Position numbers and translations under genes: made by a program. A model generated the notes under the pieces. It was not told the origin of the DNA and searched no databases. It worked only from the letters and a program-made list of their open reading frames with translations. 64,000 nucleotides of DNA from Verticillium longisporum (lineage: Eukaryota; Ascomycota; Sordariomycetes; Glomerellales; Plectosphaerellaceae): positions 1,116,001 through 1,180,000 of the forward strand of contig JAETXT010000008.1 of NCBI GenBank assembly GCA_019188255.1. The letters are read 5' to 3'. The number at the start of each line of letters is the position of its first letter. Positions within the stretch are counted from its first letter, which is position 1. Shown here in pieces: positions 1-12,060 of this stretch.

Positions 1-27
1 CTGAGGGTCCTTGATCTTCGAGACAAC

Positions 28-972
28 ATGCGTCCCTTCTTTGGTCTTCTCGCTGCGGCCGCCGGTCTGGCCTCGGCCGCCGAGCTCCAGCACATCACCG
101 ACTTTGGTCCCAACCCTACCAACGTCTCCTTCTACCTCTACGTCCCCGACGCCGTCCGCCCCAACGCGCCGCTCCTCGTCTACCCGCACTGGTGCTGGGG
201 CTCGGCCCAGAACGCCTTTGACTGGAAGCCCTACCGACCGCTCGCCGACGAGCTGGGCTTCATCGTCATCTACCCCTCGTCGCCCAACGACGCAGACCAC
301 TGCTGGGACGTGTCCTCGCCACAGACGCTCTCGCACGACGCCGGCGGCGACTCGCTCGGCATCGTGAGCATGGTGCGCTGGACCCTCGCCAACCACGACG
401 TCGACGCCGACCGCGTCTTCGTCACGGGCATCAGCTCCGGCGGCATGATGACCAACGTCCTCATCGGCGCGTACCCGGACGTCTTCGCCGCGGGCTCCGC
501 CTTTGCCGGCGTGCCGTTTGGGTGCTACGCCGCCGACGGCTTCGCCGTCTGGTCCGACGACTGCGCCAAGGGCAAGATCCAGCACACGGGCGACGAGTGG
601 GCGGCGCTCGTCCACGCCGCATACCCCGCGTACGGCGGCGTGCGGCCCAAGATGCAGGTGCTGCACGGCGCGGCCGACGACATCATCAACGCCACCAACT
701 ACCATGAGGCCGTCAAGCTCTGGACGACGGTGCTGCGGACGGGCAGCGAGCCGCGCGAGGTCGACGAGGACACGCCGCAGGCGGGGTGGACCAAGAGCGT
801 CTACGGTCGGAGGGGGTTCTTCGAGGCTTTCCTTGCCGACGGGGTTGATCACAATATTCCCGATCAGGCGCAGGAGGTTGTCAGGTTCTTTGAGCTCGAT
901 TGTGTTGGCGACGACTGCTTTTCGCGAAAGGACCTCGTCGTGCCGGGCAACTGTGTGAAGAAGAAGCTGTAG
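28..972 (+). CDS. Secreted carbohydrate esterase family 1 (acetylxylan/feruloyl esterase type)
   Basis: Single-exon gene of 314 residues. It begins with a hydrophobic signal peptide of about 18 residues (MRPFFGLLAAAAGLASAAEL), so the enzyme is secreted. The fold is an alpha/beta hydrolase of the PHB-depolymerase/CE1 type. The nucleophile elbow reads GISSGGMM near residue 137, the acid is probably the Asp in HGAADDIINATNY, and the base is His in GVDHNIP near the end. This family removes acetyl groups from xylan, or ferulate from arabinoxylan, in plant cell walls; which of the two cannot be told from sequence. No carbohydrate-binding module or linker follows the catalytic domain. Length matches the family. 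The start is the first ATG of the frame, only 27 bases from the window edge, so no promoter is visible. Confidence 0.88.
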   Translation: MRPFFGLLAAAAGLASAAELQHITDFGPNPTNVSFYLYVPDAVRPNAPLLVYPHWCWGSAQNAFDWKPYRPLADELGFIVIYPSSPNDADHCWDVSSPQTLSHDAGGDSLGIVSMVRWTLANHDVDADRVFVTGISSGGMMTNVLIGAYPDVFAAGSAFAGVPFGCYAADGFAVWSDDCAKGKIQHTGDEWAALVHAAYPAYGGVRPKMQVLHGAADDIINATNYHEAVKLWTTVLRTGSEPREVDEDTPQAGWTKSVYGRRGFFEAFLADGVDHNIPDQAQEVVRFFELDCVGDDCFSRKDLVVPGNCVKKKL

Positions 973-1695
973 ATGTCATATGGATGATCAGGTCTGGTAA
1001 AGACACTGGCAAAAAACAACATACGTCTTTCTCAGTTGCCCATTTGCGACATTTATGATGATATATACTCTGGTGGCCTGCTCGAATGTGGTTGGAGATT
1101 GTGCATTAATCGAAGCCTGCTTTGAACGGGGCAAGTGCCTACTTCATGGTCAGAAACGACGGGCGGCGGATTGAGGCATGACGATGTCTTCCAAGGTCGA
1201 GATAATTTTCCGAATTGGTAACTGTGGTATAATGCCACGCCAATTCGGCCTGTCAGTCAGGAAGGTCGATGTGCCGCAGGCAGGTCATCAATGGATATGG
1301 AGGTAAAATGGCTTTGGGGCTGGCTTGCCTGGGAAACGCTCTAAAAGCAGCGGAAGCAGGCGGGCAGCCAGGGTCTCGAGATGGCGTCGCACACTAAACT
1401 TAGTGCGTGCGCACTCTTCAGCGCCAGTGCCTGTTCGTCAGTTCTTGGCCCTCCAGCCCAGCCCAGGACCTGCCAGGCAGCCCAGGACCTGCCAGGAACC
1501 GAGACGCAAACTCCACCATCCAAGCACCAACCCGCCTGCTCGTCTGCTTCCTCGGCCAAAACCTACAGCTGGCACACAACCTCACGCACCACGCCCAGTC
1601 GCAATCAAGGTCACGACCGACCTCCTTCGGCGCAGACCCTCATCTTCAGAAGTGCAACGACCACCGATCGAGCGAATGCCCACATCTCTCAGCCC
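973..1695. other. Intergenic: CE1 3' flank and phosphatase 5' flank
   Basis: No gene is supported here. It holds the downstream region of the esterase gene and the promoter/leader of the phosphatase gene. A 19-base direct repeat lies at 1461-1497 (unit GCCCAGGACCTGCCAGGCA, second copy slightly shorter). Open frames here begin at non-ATG codons or show no domain. Confidence 0.6.
1461..1497. repeat. Direct tandem repeat, 19-base unit x2
   Basis: Two adjacent copies of GCCCAGGACCTGCCAGGCA, the second ending one base short, in the probable leader of the LCB3-type gene. No function is inferred. Confidence 0.7.
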
Positions 1696-3668
1696 ATGTG
1701 TTCCACACCCAACGGCGCGGCTGAGCGTCGCGAAGACGATGCCCCGCCCTCCACCACCATACCCGTCGTTATCGACGCCGGCTTGAGGAGTCAAGACCAC
1801 TGTATGTCCCATGCTGGTCGATGAGCTGTAGTTCTGGCCATTCGGTCGCTTCATGATTACAAGAACTGCGACGGTCCCCATGCACAGGGCTCGATCACCC
1901 CTCCTGAAGCATATTCTCCCCTCCCCCCTGGGCAGCCAGCCAGTGTCGCGTGCCACAAGCCTCTGCCATAGCACCGCTGACCGCCCACGAACCCAACAGA
2001 CAAAAAGGCTATGCCCCCATGGCGATACAACCTCCGACAGCGCATGCTTCCTCTGGTACGATGGGAGACGCCCTACCTTGCATGGTTTCAGGAGAGGGCC
2101 CGCACGCCTGCTCTCGATAGCTACTTTGCCATCACGGCCAACCTCGGCACCCACACCTTTTTCATGATCGGCCTGCCAATGCTGTTCTGGTATGGCTATG
2201 CCTCGTTTGGCAAGGGGTGAGTTCTCCAGCGCAAGGGTCCTACTGTCTTTTCGCTGACATGCTGCAGTCTCGTCCATATCCTCGCTGAGGGGGTCTTCTT
2301 CACCGGCTTCATCAAGGACTTGTGCTCTCTGCCACGACCCCTCTCGCCGCCCCTCCACCGAATTACCATGTCCGGCTCAGCAGCGCTCGAGTACGGCTTT
2401 CCCTCCACGCATAGCACGAACGCCGTGTCGGTGGCTCTCTACGCCATTCTCGTTCTGCGCAGCCCCGAGACGGATTATTCCGCGACCACCAAGCTCGTAC
2501 TCGAGGGTCTCTCCTACTTCTACGCCATCTCCATCGTTGTCGGCCGCCTGTACTGTGGCATGCACGGATTCCTCGACGTCGTGGTCGGTTCTGTCATTGG
2601 CGCCCTGATTGCCCTGGCCGAGTTCTACTACGGCCCGCCTCTCGACGCCTACATGCACTCCAGTTCGTGGGTCGCCGTCCTGATTGCTGCCCTCGTCGTC
2701 ATTGTCCTCGTGCGCATTCACCCAGAGCCAGTGGATGACTGCCCCTGCTTTGATGACAGCGTCGCTTTTGCAGGTGTCATGATTGGTCTCGAATATGCTA
2801 CGTGGAACTACGGCCGGCCCCCTACGACCCTTTCGACACGAATGCCCACAACTTTCAGTCCATCAACTTGGGGCCTCTCGGCATACCGGTGCTTGTCGCT
2901 CGTCTCTTCTTTGGAGTCTTCGTCATTTTCGCCTGGCGCGAGGTCATGAAGCCCACCCTGTTACGTGCTCTGCCGCATCTCTTCCGCCTGATCGAGCGTG
3001 CTGGTTACTCTCTGCCACGTCGCTTCTTCACCCCAGCCTCCGAGTACAAGTCTATCCCTGCAGGTTCGCGAATGGACAATCTCATCCCCTCTGTGCGCGA
3101 AATCGTCCGCGTCGGTGAGTCCATTCGCCATCCGGCCACGCGCGGACGATCTGTCTCCATCGGACCACAGAGCGCTGCCGACGCTTATGAGGCTCTTGCC
3201 TACCGTGAGCGTAGGCGTAGGGAGAGCATTGGAAGCAACGGCAGCACCAAGGGCAAAGAGGCACTGGCTGATGTCCAGGAGAACAGCGACGACCGTGATG
3301 GCCGCGGCGCGGCATCCGGTGTGCACGGTGGCATTGGCGAATATGAGAAGCAGATGGGCTCTTTCGTCTCCAGCCCGATTGAAGAGTCGAGGGCCACAGA
3401 CTTCCCCTCTCCCGAACAGGATGAAGCTGAGGAGAAGGAGATGTTCTCGCGCCTGACGAGGCCGAGAGTGCGTTATGACGTCGAGGTTGTGACAAAGCTC
3501 GTCGTGTATGCTGGTAAGTGTAGTGTTCCATCCTTGAATGATTGGTGTTTGTCTTGACAGGCGCTGACGGCTGGCACAATAGGTATTGCCTGGCTCGGCG
3601 TGGGCATGATCCCCATCATGTTCGAGTTTGTCGGCCTGGGATCCAGTCACCTCCGCATCGCAGCATGA
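1696..3668 (+). CDS. LCB3: Dihydrosphingosine-1-phosphate phosphatase (PAP2 family), frame interrupted
   Basis: Exons 1696-1801, 2000-2216, 2268-3513 and 3583-3668 (introns GTATGT, GTGAGT, GTAAGT; all AG). They encode about 551 residues if one base is restored. The product is an ER multispanning membrane enzyme that dephosphorylates long-chain base phosphates in sphingolipid turnover. The three PAP2 motifs are visible: KDLCSLPRP, the PSTHS block, and GRLYCGMHGFLDV. Several hydrophobic helices follow, then a Ser/Arg/Glu-rich loop and a last membrane segment (IAWLGVGMIPIMFEFVG) in exon 4. The first exon is joined because DAGLRSQDHY then runs into KKAMPPWRYNLRQR, as in fungal relatives. Odd point: at the C5 run 2818-2822 the frame changes. 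WNYGR is read before it and PYDPFDTNAHNF after it, as if one C were missing. The reading stays protein-like for about 230 residues afterwards, so a sequence error is likelier than decay. Confidence 0.85.
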
Positions 3669-5857
3669 TGACGACGTCTCCTTTGCCGAAAGAAAGCCGC
3701 CGCTATGCTCAACAGCGTTGTCTGCTGGCGGTTGGCGCGCCATGTCGATAGAGATGATGATTTTTGGGTTTCAGGGGGTTTGACACATCTCCTTGGGCGC
3801 ATGGTACTAGTGGTTCTTTTCTTCCTTCTTCTGGCATGGTGTTTTGGGGTGACCTTTTCTCTTCCATCTTTGCCTTTTCCACATTTTGCTCAACGAGATG
3901 CACCGTTCCATCATGAAAATTGGAGGTGGTTCAAGTAGAGAGATGCAAAGCAGCAGATTTCGGGGTTTTCTTCTAAAAGAGCAAGACGTTTAGGTGACGG
4001 TGCCCTTGCTGAATGTTGCTTCGCGAGACGTCTGTGAAGGTGGCGTGCCACGATGAGAGTGTATTCTGCATGGCGATGGCTTCGTGCCTGGGAACGAGGC
4101 GCTCATTGGGTTGCGAGCTTGGGCACCTCGCAGTAAGTATGCTGTGGCACTTTCGGAGGGTGAGGGATCCAGAGCTGCCTCTTGGAAACAGTGTTCACCG
4201 CCTGAAGGCATCCACTATTCTTGGCACCTATGGAGGCCATGTCGTTGCTCTCGTACCTCGATTCCTTATGGGCACCTGAAGCTTCCAACAGATCATCCTT
4301 ATGGGAACATTCGAATGGCACGAGCATCTACGTCACATATAAGCAACATCCATTCATCACTATCAGAGATTGTCTCTAGAATAGGGCTCGGTCTCAATGC
4401 AACCCCATCGAGTGCTGCAAACGGCGCGGGCCATACCGACAGCACTGCGGCCTGAGGTGGGCTTACGCATACCCCGACGTCCCCCGACGACGCGCGTGCC
4501 CCCCGTTTGTTTCTGCTGATGAGAACCCGGAGCGCCCCTGGCGTACGGCACGTCCCGCGTGACAGCCCTTGTCCACATCTCTCCGGGTCATTCAGAGATC
4601 GGCTTACCCCTGACGATGCACGATTATCTGATGGAGGGCACAAGGCTTATTGGGCCATGTAGAAGTGATCCTGTGCCTTGCATCTGAATCTCGAGTCTTG
4701 TCTCGGGAAGCAAATGGTAGGGTACATGATGTTGTTTTGTGGTCGGGCGATTGGGCAAATTACATCAACGCATGTGCCTCCATGAGTTCATCAGAGCATT
4801 TAAACCACCAGACCCGCGAACAATGCTTCCCCTACCTCTCGACATATCACTTGTCTTGAGATCTTCATCGTCCTCGGGTGCAGACATCTAACGTGGCAGT
4901 CATAAAAGACACATAGAAATATGGGACACCTAGAGTCCTGTATCCTGGAGAAACATACTGAAGACATTGAATAACACCTCCATAATGAGAAATGTCATGA
5001 GGAACCAAGCATACATGCTTGAAGCTATTCCCATATCCCAGTGTTACAATGCAATGGGTACGGAGTGAGGTTTTTGCTCAGCATCCCGTGACCCAGGCAG
5101 ACGTCATTTGAGGGGGCGAGCGCCCAATTCTCGCCTGAGGCCACGACTCTCCGGCCGTGATAGGACTAGCGTGCATGTTAGTGCATCGACTGATCGAGGC
5201 TTGCAGGCAGGCTGAGGGTAAGTCGCAGGGGTTGGACTTGCTTTCTCTGTGAGTTTTGTGAGTCGCTCCTGCCAGTTTGATCGATGAACCTGAAGGTCCG
5301 GTTGTACAAAATGGTATCACTGGCGTCCTCTGCAGTGTGATCCTTGCGCAGCAAATAGTGAACCAGACTTCTGTCAATGCTGCAGTTCACGCTATATTGG
5401 TCCGCCGCACTGAGTTCCATGCATATCCATCAATTCAAGCCCCCTGGATCAAAAGAAGCCGTCAGGCCAGATCCCCTGGGCATCAGACCACCCAGGGAGC
5501 GCGTGGCCTCCTGTAGTGGATCAAGTTACTCCTTTCCCCCTACAGCCCCCCCGCAGAGATACATTCTCCGTCCTGCTATCGAATCCGTCCAATCAAAGCC
5601 GCTACAGGTCCCCACTCTGTCCCGAAGACCTCGAACCTCCGATTTTAGCGTTTTGCACTGCTGCCAGCCTAGATCGCCTCCCACTGTCCTGCACCTGCAG
5701 TTGCCGGTTACCTTCCTTCACCACACGATTCACACCACAGCCTGCCCGCCGCGCATTGCACCAGCAGCCGGCCAGCGAAATTCAACAACTGCGCAAAGGG
5801 AAGAATACTACGGAAGCGGCCTCGACTTTCAACAAATCGCATGTAGTCCACCGGATC
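3669..5857. other. Intergenic, 2.2 kb
   Basis: I see no supported gene. Open frames are short, mutually overlapping and mostly begin at non-ATG codons. The last 350 bases (about 5517-5857) are rich in C and T and probably form the promoter/leader of the downstream demethylase gene. Confidence 0.55.
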
Positions 5858-8800
5858 ATGTCGACTGAGGCCCCCAGTGCCCTGGCGTCAGCGCCCACCC
5901 AGGTCTCTCTTGCGCCGGAGGCAGCGCAGACCCAGACCGGTTGCACCAACGACGTCGGCAACACAGACGGCCACACCCAGGACCGCGTTGCGAATGTTGA
6001 ACACGATGCTCCCGCCGACCACATAGAATGCGCCAAGCCCACCTTCCTTCACTCGCCGCCTGATAGCAACAACGCGGCCAAGTCCGACGGCTCGGATTCC
6101 GAGCTCAGTGAACTTGACGATGACGCCGTGGACCCCGCCGACGAGCCGCCCAAGGAGGATGATATTGGCGAAGTCGAACCCGACCACTACTCGGGCACCG
6201 TCCCTGTGTTCCGGCCGACCATGCATCAATTTAAGGACTTCAAGCGATTTGTCCGTTTACCACCCGTGCCTGCCTTGTGAGCATTGCAGCTAACCACACC
6301 ACATGTAGATGGAGAAGATAGACCATTATGGAATGCAGTCCGGCATCGTCAAAATTATTCCGCCTGAGGAGTGGAAAAACTCTCTGCCCGAACTCGATGA
6401 CCTCGTCAAGCAGGTCCGCGTGCGAGAACCGATCAAGCAAGATATCATGGGCTCCGGCGGCACCTTCCGACAGGTCAACATTCTACACCAGCGATCCTAC
6501 AACGTCCCCCAGTGGCGCAAGCTGTGCGAGCAGAGCGAACACCAGCCGCCCGCCCGCAGGGGCGAGCGCCGCGCCAATGCAGACAAGCCGAAGCCTGCGA
6601 CTCGAACCCGAGCTGCCGCATCGTCCGCGCCGAAACCTAGGGCAGCCCCTGCGAAGAAGCGCGGCGGAAAGCGAGGCGCCAAGAACAGCGGCAAGCAGAA
6701 GAAGGACGCCGACGATGTCGAGATGGAAGACCGACCTATGACGCCCGTCTCCCCGAAGGAGGATGCTGAAGAGGGCAAAATCAAGACGGAGGCTGTGGTA
6801 GACTCGGTCGAGACTGGGGATGCCGAGGAGGAGGAAGAAGCCGCGCCTACTGTCGGCAGGATGGGCCGTATGGGTGGCGCGAGGCCCTCCAAGGGCGCCA
6901 CGCAGTCCGTCTCGGCGCGCCGGAAGTACAGCAAACGAGAGGGTTCTGCCAAGATCGACGAGGAAGCCTTCAAGGACTTCGACTACCGCATGGACGTGTC
7001 CGACTACACGCCAGAGAGATGCGAGGAGCTAGAGAGGGCATACTGGAAGACCCTGACCTATGCGCCCCCTCTATACGGTGCTGACCTGATGGGTACGCTT
7101 TTCGACGAATCCACCGACACCTGGAACCTCAACAAACTTCCCAACCTGCTCGACGTCTTGGGCAGCAAGGTTCCGGGAGTTAACACAGCATATCTCTATC
7201 TTGGCATGTGGAAGGCCACTTTTGCCTGGCATCTTGAGGATGTTGATCTTTACAGCATCAATTATCTGCACTTTGGCGCGCCGAAGCAGTGGTACAGCAT
7301 CTCGCAGGCCGACGCCAAGCGATTTGAGGCAGCCATGAAGAACATTTGGCCGACTGACGCCAAGGCCTGCGATCAGTTCCTCCGCCATAAGGGCTACCTG
7401 ATCTCACCACAGCAGCTGAAGCAGAACTACAACATCACAGTCAACAAGTGCGTCTCCTATCCTGGAGAGTTCGTCGTCACATATCCATACGGCTACCATT
7501 CGGGCTACAACCTCGGCTACAACTGCGCAGAGGCTGTCAACTTTGCTCTTGACTCATGGCTTCCCATGGGCAAGATCGCCAAGCGGTGCCAGTGTCCCCA
7601 GGCGCAAGACAGTGTCTGGATCGACGTGTACGATATTGAACGCAAGCTGCGAGGCGAGGAGCTGGAGTACGAAGAGTACACCGATGATGATGGCGATGAA
7701 GAAGAGGATGAGGACATGGAGGAGCCTGAATCCACCAATGCACCAGGATCTCGCGCTGTCAAGATCAAGGCTCCGTCCCGCAAGCGCAAGCGTGACGCGA
7801 AGGACAAGGATGAGAAGAAGGTGAAGAAAATCAGGCTCCGAATCAAGGCACGCGCCGAGCCGCCTTGCTGTCTTTGCCCCAACGACATTGCCTCCGCCGA
7901 GCTCATTCCTACCAACGACGGACGCAAGGCGCACCGCATGTGCGCCCACTATCTTCCGGAGACTTACATCGAGACCATCGACGACAAAGAGGTTGTCTGC
8001 AATGTCGCTAACGTCGCCAAGGACAGACTTGATCTCAAGTGCCTGTTCTGTCGATCCAAGCGCGGAGCCTGCTTCCAGTGTTCTCAAAAGAAGTGCGCGC
8101 GCGCGTACCATGCCACTTGCGCTGCCGCAGCTGGTGTCTTCGTGGAGGAGGCCGAAGTGTCCGTCTGGGGTGAAGACGGCACAGAATACAAGGAGCAAGC
8201 CTTCGAGTTCAGCTGTCGTTTCCATCGCACCAAGAGAGACAAGAAGGTGGACGGCGACTCCTTGGATGACGACGAGCGCATCCTCAATGCAGCCAAGGCT
8301 CTCAAGGAAGGCGAAATTTGCCAGCTGCAGTACTTCAAAGGAGATATTTTCGCTGGCGTGGTTGTCGAAAATCGCAAAGATGAGCGGATGCTGTTGGTGG
8401 ATATTCTTCCCAATGGTGCCCGCGTCGAGGTCGAGTGGAAGTGGCTCCTTGTGGCTGATCCCTCCGACTACCATCTTCCAAAAGCCTCTGCCAGAGCTAT
8501 CCCAATGCCCACCTCGCAAAAGGCCAAGCAAGAGCTCAACGCCAAACGCGCCGTTGACGAGGTGCCAAGGAAAGATGATACTTTTGTGGACGGCGGCTTC
8601 ACTTGGGCTGAATTCCATACTTGCGAGCCTTTTCACAACAAGGGTCAGGTTAAAGTTGACCTCGACAAAGATACGCAGCTGTGGTATTACCTTGGCAAGA
8701 CATCGACCGAGGCCAAGGCGCAGTACACGGAGAGCCCTACGCTGCAGCGACACAACCCGCGCAGCAACTACCTTGACACACTGCCGAAGCCCGCGAAGCC

Positions 8801-11480
8801 TCCCAAGCCTGTATCGGTCACGCAACGTCGGCCGTCGCAAGTGCCTCAACGACCTTCAATTCCTGGTCCCCCACGCCCGTCGCCGCTTTCGACCTCCTCG
8901 GTGCCGGTCCCCGTGCAGGGCCCGGCGCAAGGCCCGGCGCAAGGCCCGATGCAAGGCCCGATGCAAGGCCCGATGCAAGGCCCAATGCCAATGCCCGATT
9001 TGTCTAACACAGTCAAGACTGAGAAGCCATACGTGTACAAGCCGCGCAAGCCCATCGACGCTGTTTGGAACAAGACGCAACAGTTCACAACTCAACAGTT
9101 TGCTCCTAAAATGAGTAACTCGCCTTCTCCTGCGCCCAACGGCCAGCAGCCGGGCTATGGCTCTGACCCTCGGTTCGTTGGCCAACAGTACGCTCAAACA
9201 AGCCAGTATTCACAGCATCGCTTCATCCCCTCTTATGCCCCTGCCTATAACCCGCAGACCGCCACCTATGGTGCGCAAGGAAATGCACCACCGAACTATG
9301 GACAACCGCAGCAGCAGCAGCAGCAGCAACGAACCTGGTCAACGCCCTCTTCAATGAACCAGCCATCATCATATCAATCTGGCCAACACAATAGCCAGCA
9401 ACGCAGTCAACAGGGCCAACAGGGCACATCATACACAGACAGCAACCGACCGCTCCAGATGCACCAGTATCAGCCCGTGATTCAGCAATCAAGCACTCCG
9501 TCACAGCCAGCTCATGTCTCTCCAGCGCATGTCTCTCCAGCGCAATATGCAGCCACGCAACAAATTGCGACCAACTCGCAGAAACAATCGCAACAGCAAA
9601 GTCAGCCTTTCAACCCAGCCCAGCAGCAGGTGCAGGTCCAGCATCTGCAGCAGTCGCCAGCCAGCTTCACAGCTGGCCAGGCTCAAACGTTAGTTCACCT
9701 TTCCAGAAACCCCTTTTTCCTAGTCCACTTCAACAGAGCCAGTCATACTGCAGAAGGTATTCGTGTTCCAGCAGCTCACAAACTTGCCAGGGGACCCGGT
9801 CGATATCACACTCCGTACAATGCAACTCAGGACAGTGGTCTTCCCACAGTGCAACAGCCGAGCCGGCCACCTTCCAATCCATCTGATCACACCGGCCGTT
9901 CCAACACCACTGTGCCTGCTGTAACGACGAAGAACAATCCATTTTCTTCGCCCAACAATCCAGCTCTTCGTGCCCAATCGCAACACGTTCAGTATCCCGT
10001 CTCTTCTGGTCCAGCAGCAGGCCCCTCTCAGGCGTACGCCTCGCACGGAGCTGCCCAGTCTCATCCTCAAACATCTGTGCTTCAACATTACCACCAGCAA
10101 TACCTCGCACTAGGACTCTCACAACCTGGAGAAAATGCACAGCAGAGTCATCTGAATAGGCCTGGCGTCGTTGATCACAACAATGCGAGCAAAGCTGTTC
10201 AACCACAGACACAATTCTTGAACGCACATGCATCAAGCACTGGTTTCCCCTCGAACCAGACGAACCGGATTACCACAAGCGCTGCAGCCCCCTTGGCAAA
10301 CCCTCCCTCGACGAACACACACTCGGCGACGCCTCGGCCGGAACTGAGCTCAACGTCAGCTCCGGTGGGGGTGCCGCCTCACGTAACAGGCTTCGCTTCG
10401 TCGACGACACCGGCGCCGATGCCAAGCCCGACCGCTGTTTACACTGGCACCGGAGCTTCCCCTGGAGTTACGCAGCACAGTCAACAGGCTGCCTTGAATG
10501 CCGGCCCCCAGCCTTCCTCCAATCAAGAATCTGCATCTGAGAACAAGCCTTCGAAGCCACAAGCACCGAAGGTGCAGTATAAGGTAGTTAACTCTTCGAC
10601 CCCTGGCTCCCATGCTCTGTCTTCTTCGTGACTAACCACAGGTCAGATTCCCGAGAAGGTGACTCCTGTGCCGCTGCCAGCCATGTATCGAGCCGCGCGC
10701 GGCAAGACGGGTCCGGCACCAACACCAACACCAGGGCCGACAAAGGCAGCGCCCCAGGCCCAGCCTCAAACACCAGAGGTCGCCAGAGCATCTACAAGTA
10801 CATTGCCTTCTCCTACGTCCAATGGTGCTCTGGGTTCCACCAGCTCTGCACAGTCGCCAAATGCACAGAGCAAGACGGCTCGAATTTCGGAGACGCCAGT
10901 ACCTCTTCCTCATCAGAAAGCAGCCAACTCGACACCACGAACGAAAGCCAGTGGAGCAATGTTCGGTCACGCTTCTACCACTTTACCCACCAAGATGGTG
11001 GTTTCGACTCCCGACTCGACCCCAGCGCAGCCTTTGGTACCAGCGCAAAATAGCACAAGCCCTGACTCGATAACTGCTGCCACTCCACAAGCCTCGGTTG
11101 CCCATACACAGGATGCCACTCCATCCCGGCCACCCTCTCAGCCGACGCAGGTCTCCAACAGAGCTGCCGTCGAGACTCCGGTGCCTTTGCCGAGACTTCC
11201 TGGCAAGGTGACGCCGGTCCCACTGCCTCCGCAGGCTTTGCAGGTTCTCTCAGCCGGCAATCCTGTGTCGAAGCCCTCGGGATACACAGGCGAGGCAATC
11301 TCGGAAACGCCGATACTGCCGCCGGTCAGGGCGCCCATGGCAACAACGCAAACCTCGCCAGAGGTTGACGATATGGACAGGGTGGGTTTTCCGGAGGTGC
11401 CCCACGATTCGATGGCGTTGGTGGAGCAGATGATGCAAAACCTTCGACGTGCGAGCATCAGACATACTCACACGAACTAG
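5858..11480 (+). CDS. JmjN/JmjC histone lysine demethylase, KDM4 type, with extended PHD finger
   Basis: Exons 5858-6250, 6309-10583 and 10647-11480, about 1,833 residues. The JmjN domain (about 112-153) is split by intron 1: VPVFRPTMHQFKDFKRF joins MEKIDHYGM. JmjC follows with the Fe(II) triad H439, E441 (AWHLED) and H528 (YGYHSGYNLG); the 89-residue spacing matches KDM4. Next is an acidic KDE-rich stretch, an extended PHD (about 651-770, CCLCPND to FSCRFHR) and a Tudor-like segment (about 799-850). The rest is low complexity: six QGPA/QGPM repeats, a Q8 run near 1131, and a C-tail repeating TPVPLP. Known family role: 2-oxoglutarate-dependent removal of methyl groups from H3K9/H3K36 in the nucleus; substrate here is inferred. 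Exon 3 is chosen because intron 2 has a CTAAC branch site and keeps the TPVPLP-rich frame open. The start is the first ATG upstream of the acidic N-terminus. Confidence 0.92.
8916..8987 (+). repeat. 12-base in-frame tandem repeat (QGPA/QGPM) x6
   Basis: CAGGGCCCGGCG-type units repeat six times inside the demethylase gene, giving QGPA twice and QGPM four times. The period is exactly four codons, so copy changes keep the frame. Confidence 0.85.
9308..9330 (+). repeat. CAG/CAA microsatellite (polyglutamine)
   Basis: A run of CAG codons followed by CAA encodes about eight glutamines in the low-complexity region of the demethylase. Confidence 0.85.
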
Positions 11481-12020
11481 GGACTGGGGGTGCACTAAGC
11501 AGGAGTGCATATGTGGACTGTACGAGTGTCGAAACCCATGGAGTTGGGGGCTTTGACTGGGCCGTTGGCGAGCAGAGTGACGGTACGACATGAGCCATGC
11601 GCGTGCGCGTTGAGCACGAAGGAACGAAGTCACGGATCGGGGGGTTTCATTTTCATTTTCAGTTGTCTGGCGTTCAGGGCCTGCGGTTGCTTGGTGGATC
11701 ATCACCAAGAGGGCGGCACCACCACGGATTGCTTTTCGCTTCCATCTCACTTGCTGCATTCGGGGTTCACATGACGAGGGAAGGGAAACGAACGATTCGG
11801 TCCAGAGCGCAAACGGGACCAGGGCAACGAGTCGAACGAAGGCGTTGGTTGGGCTGCCGGTGAACCAAGCTGTACATTTTTAAGCTGTCTTGATAGGTTC
11901 AAAACAAGCAAACATTGATCCCATCTTGATGCGGGCGTCTGACCGAGCAGCCAGGTCTTTGGACGACGTTGCTGCAAGTTCTGTGTGCCACGTGCTGCAA
12001 ATGAATCAACTTGGGTTCAG

Positions 12021-12060
12021 GAACATGCAACCACCTCGTTGAACATGCAACCACCTCGTT
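12021..12060. repeat. Perfect 20-base tandem duplication
   Basis: GAACATGCAACCACCTCGTT occurs twice with no spacer. It lies in a non-coding spacer. Confidence 0.9.

Noticed and set aside
7554..8849. 431-codon minus-strand open frame inside the demethylase gene
   Set aside because: Lies wholly opposite the JmjC/PHD exon, with no domain; an antisense shadow.
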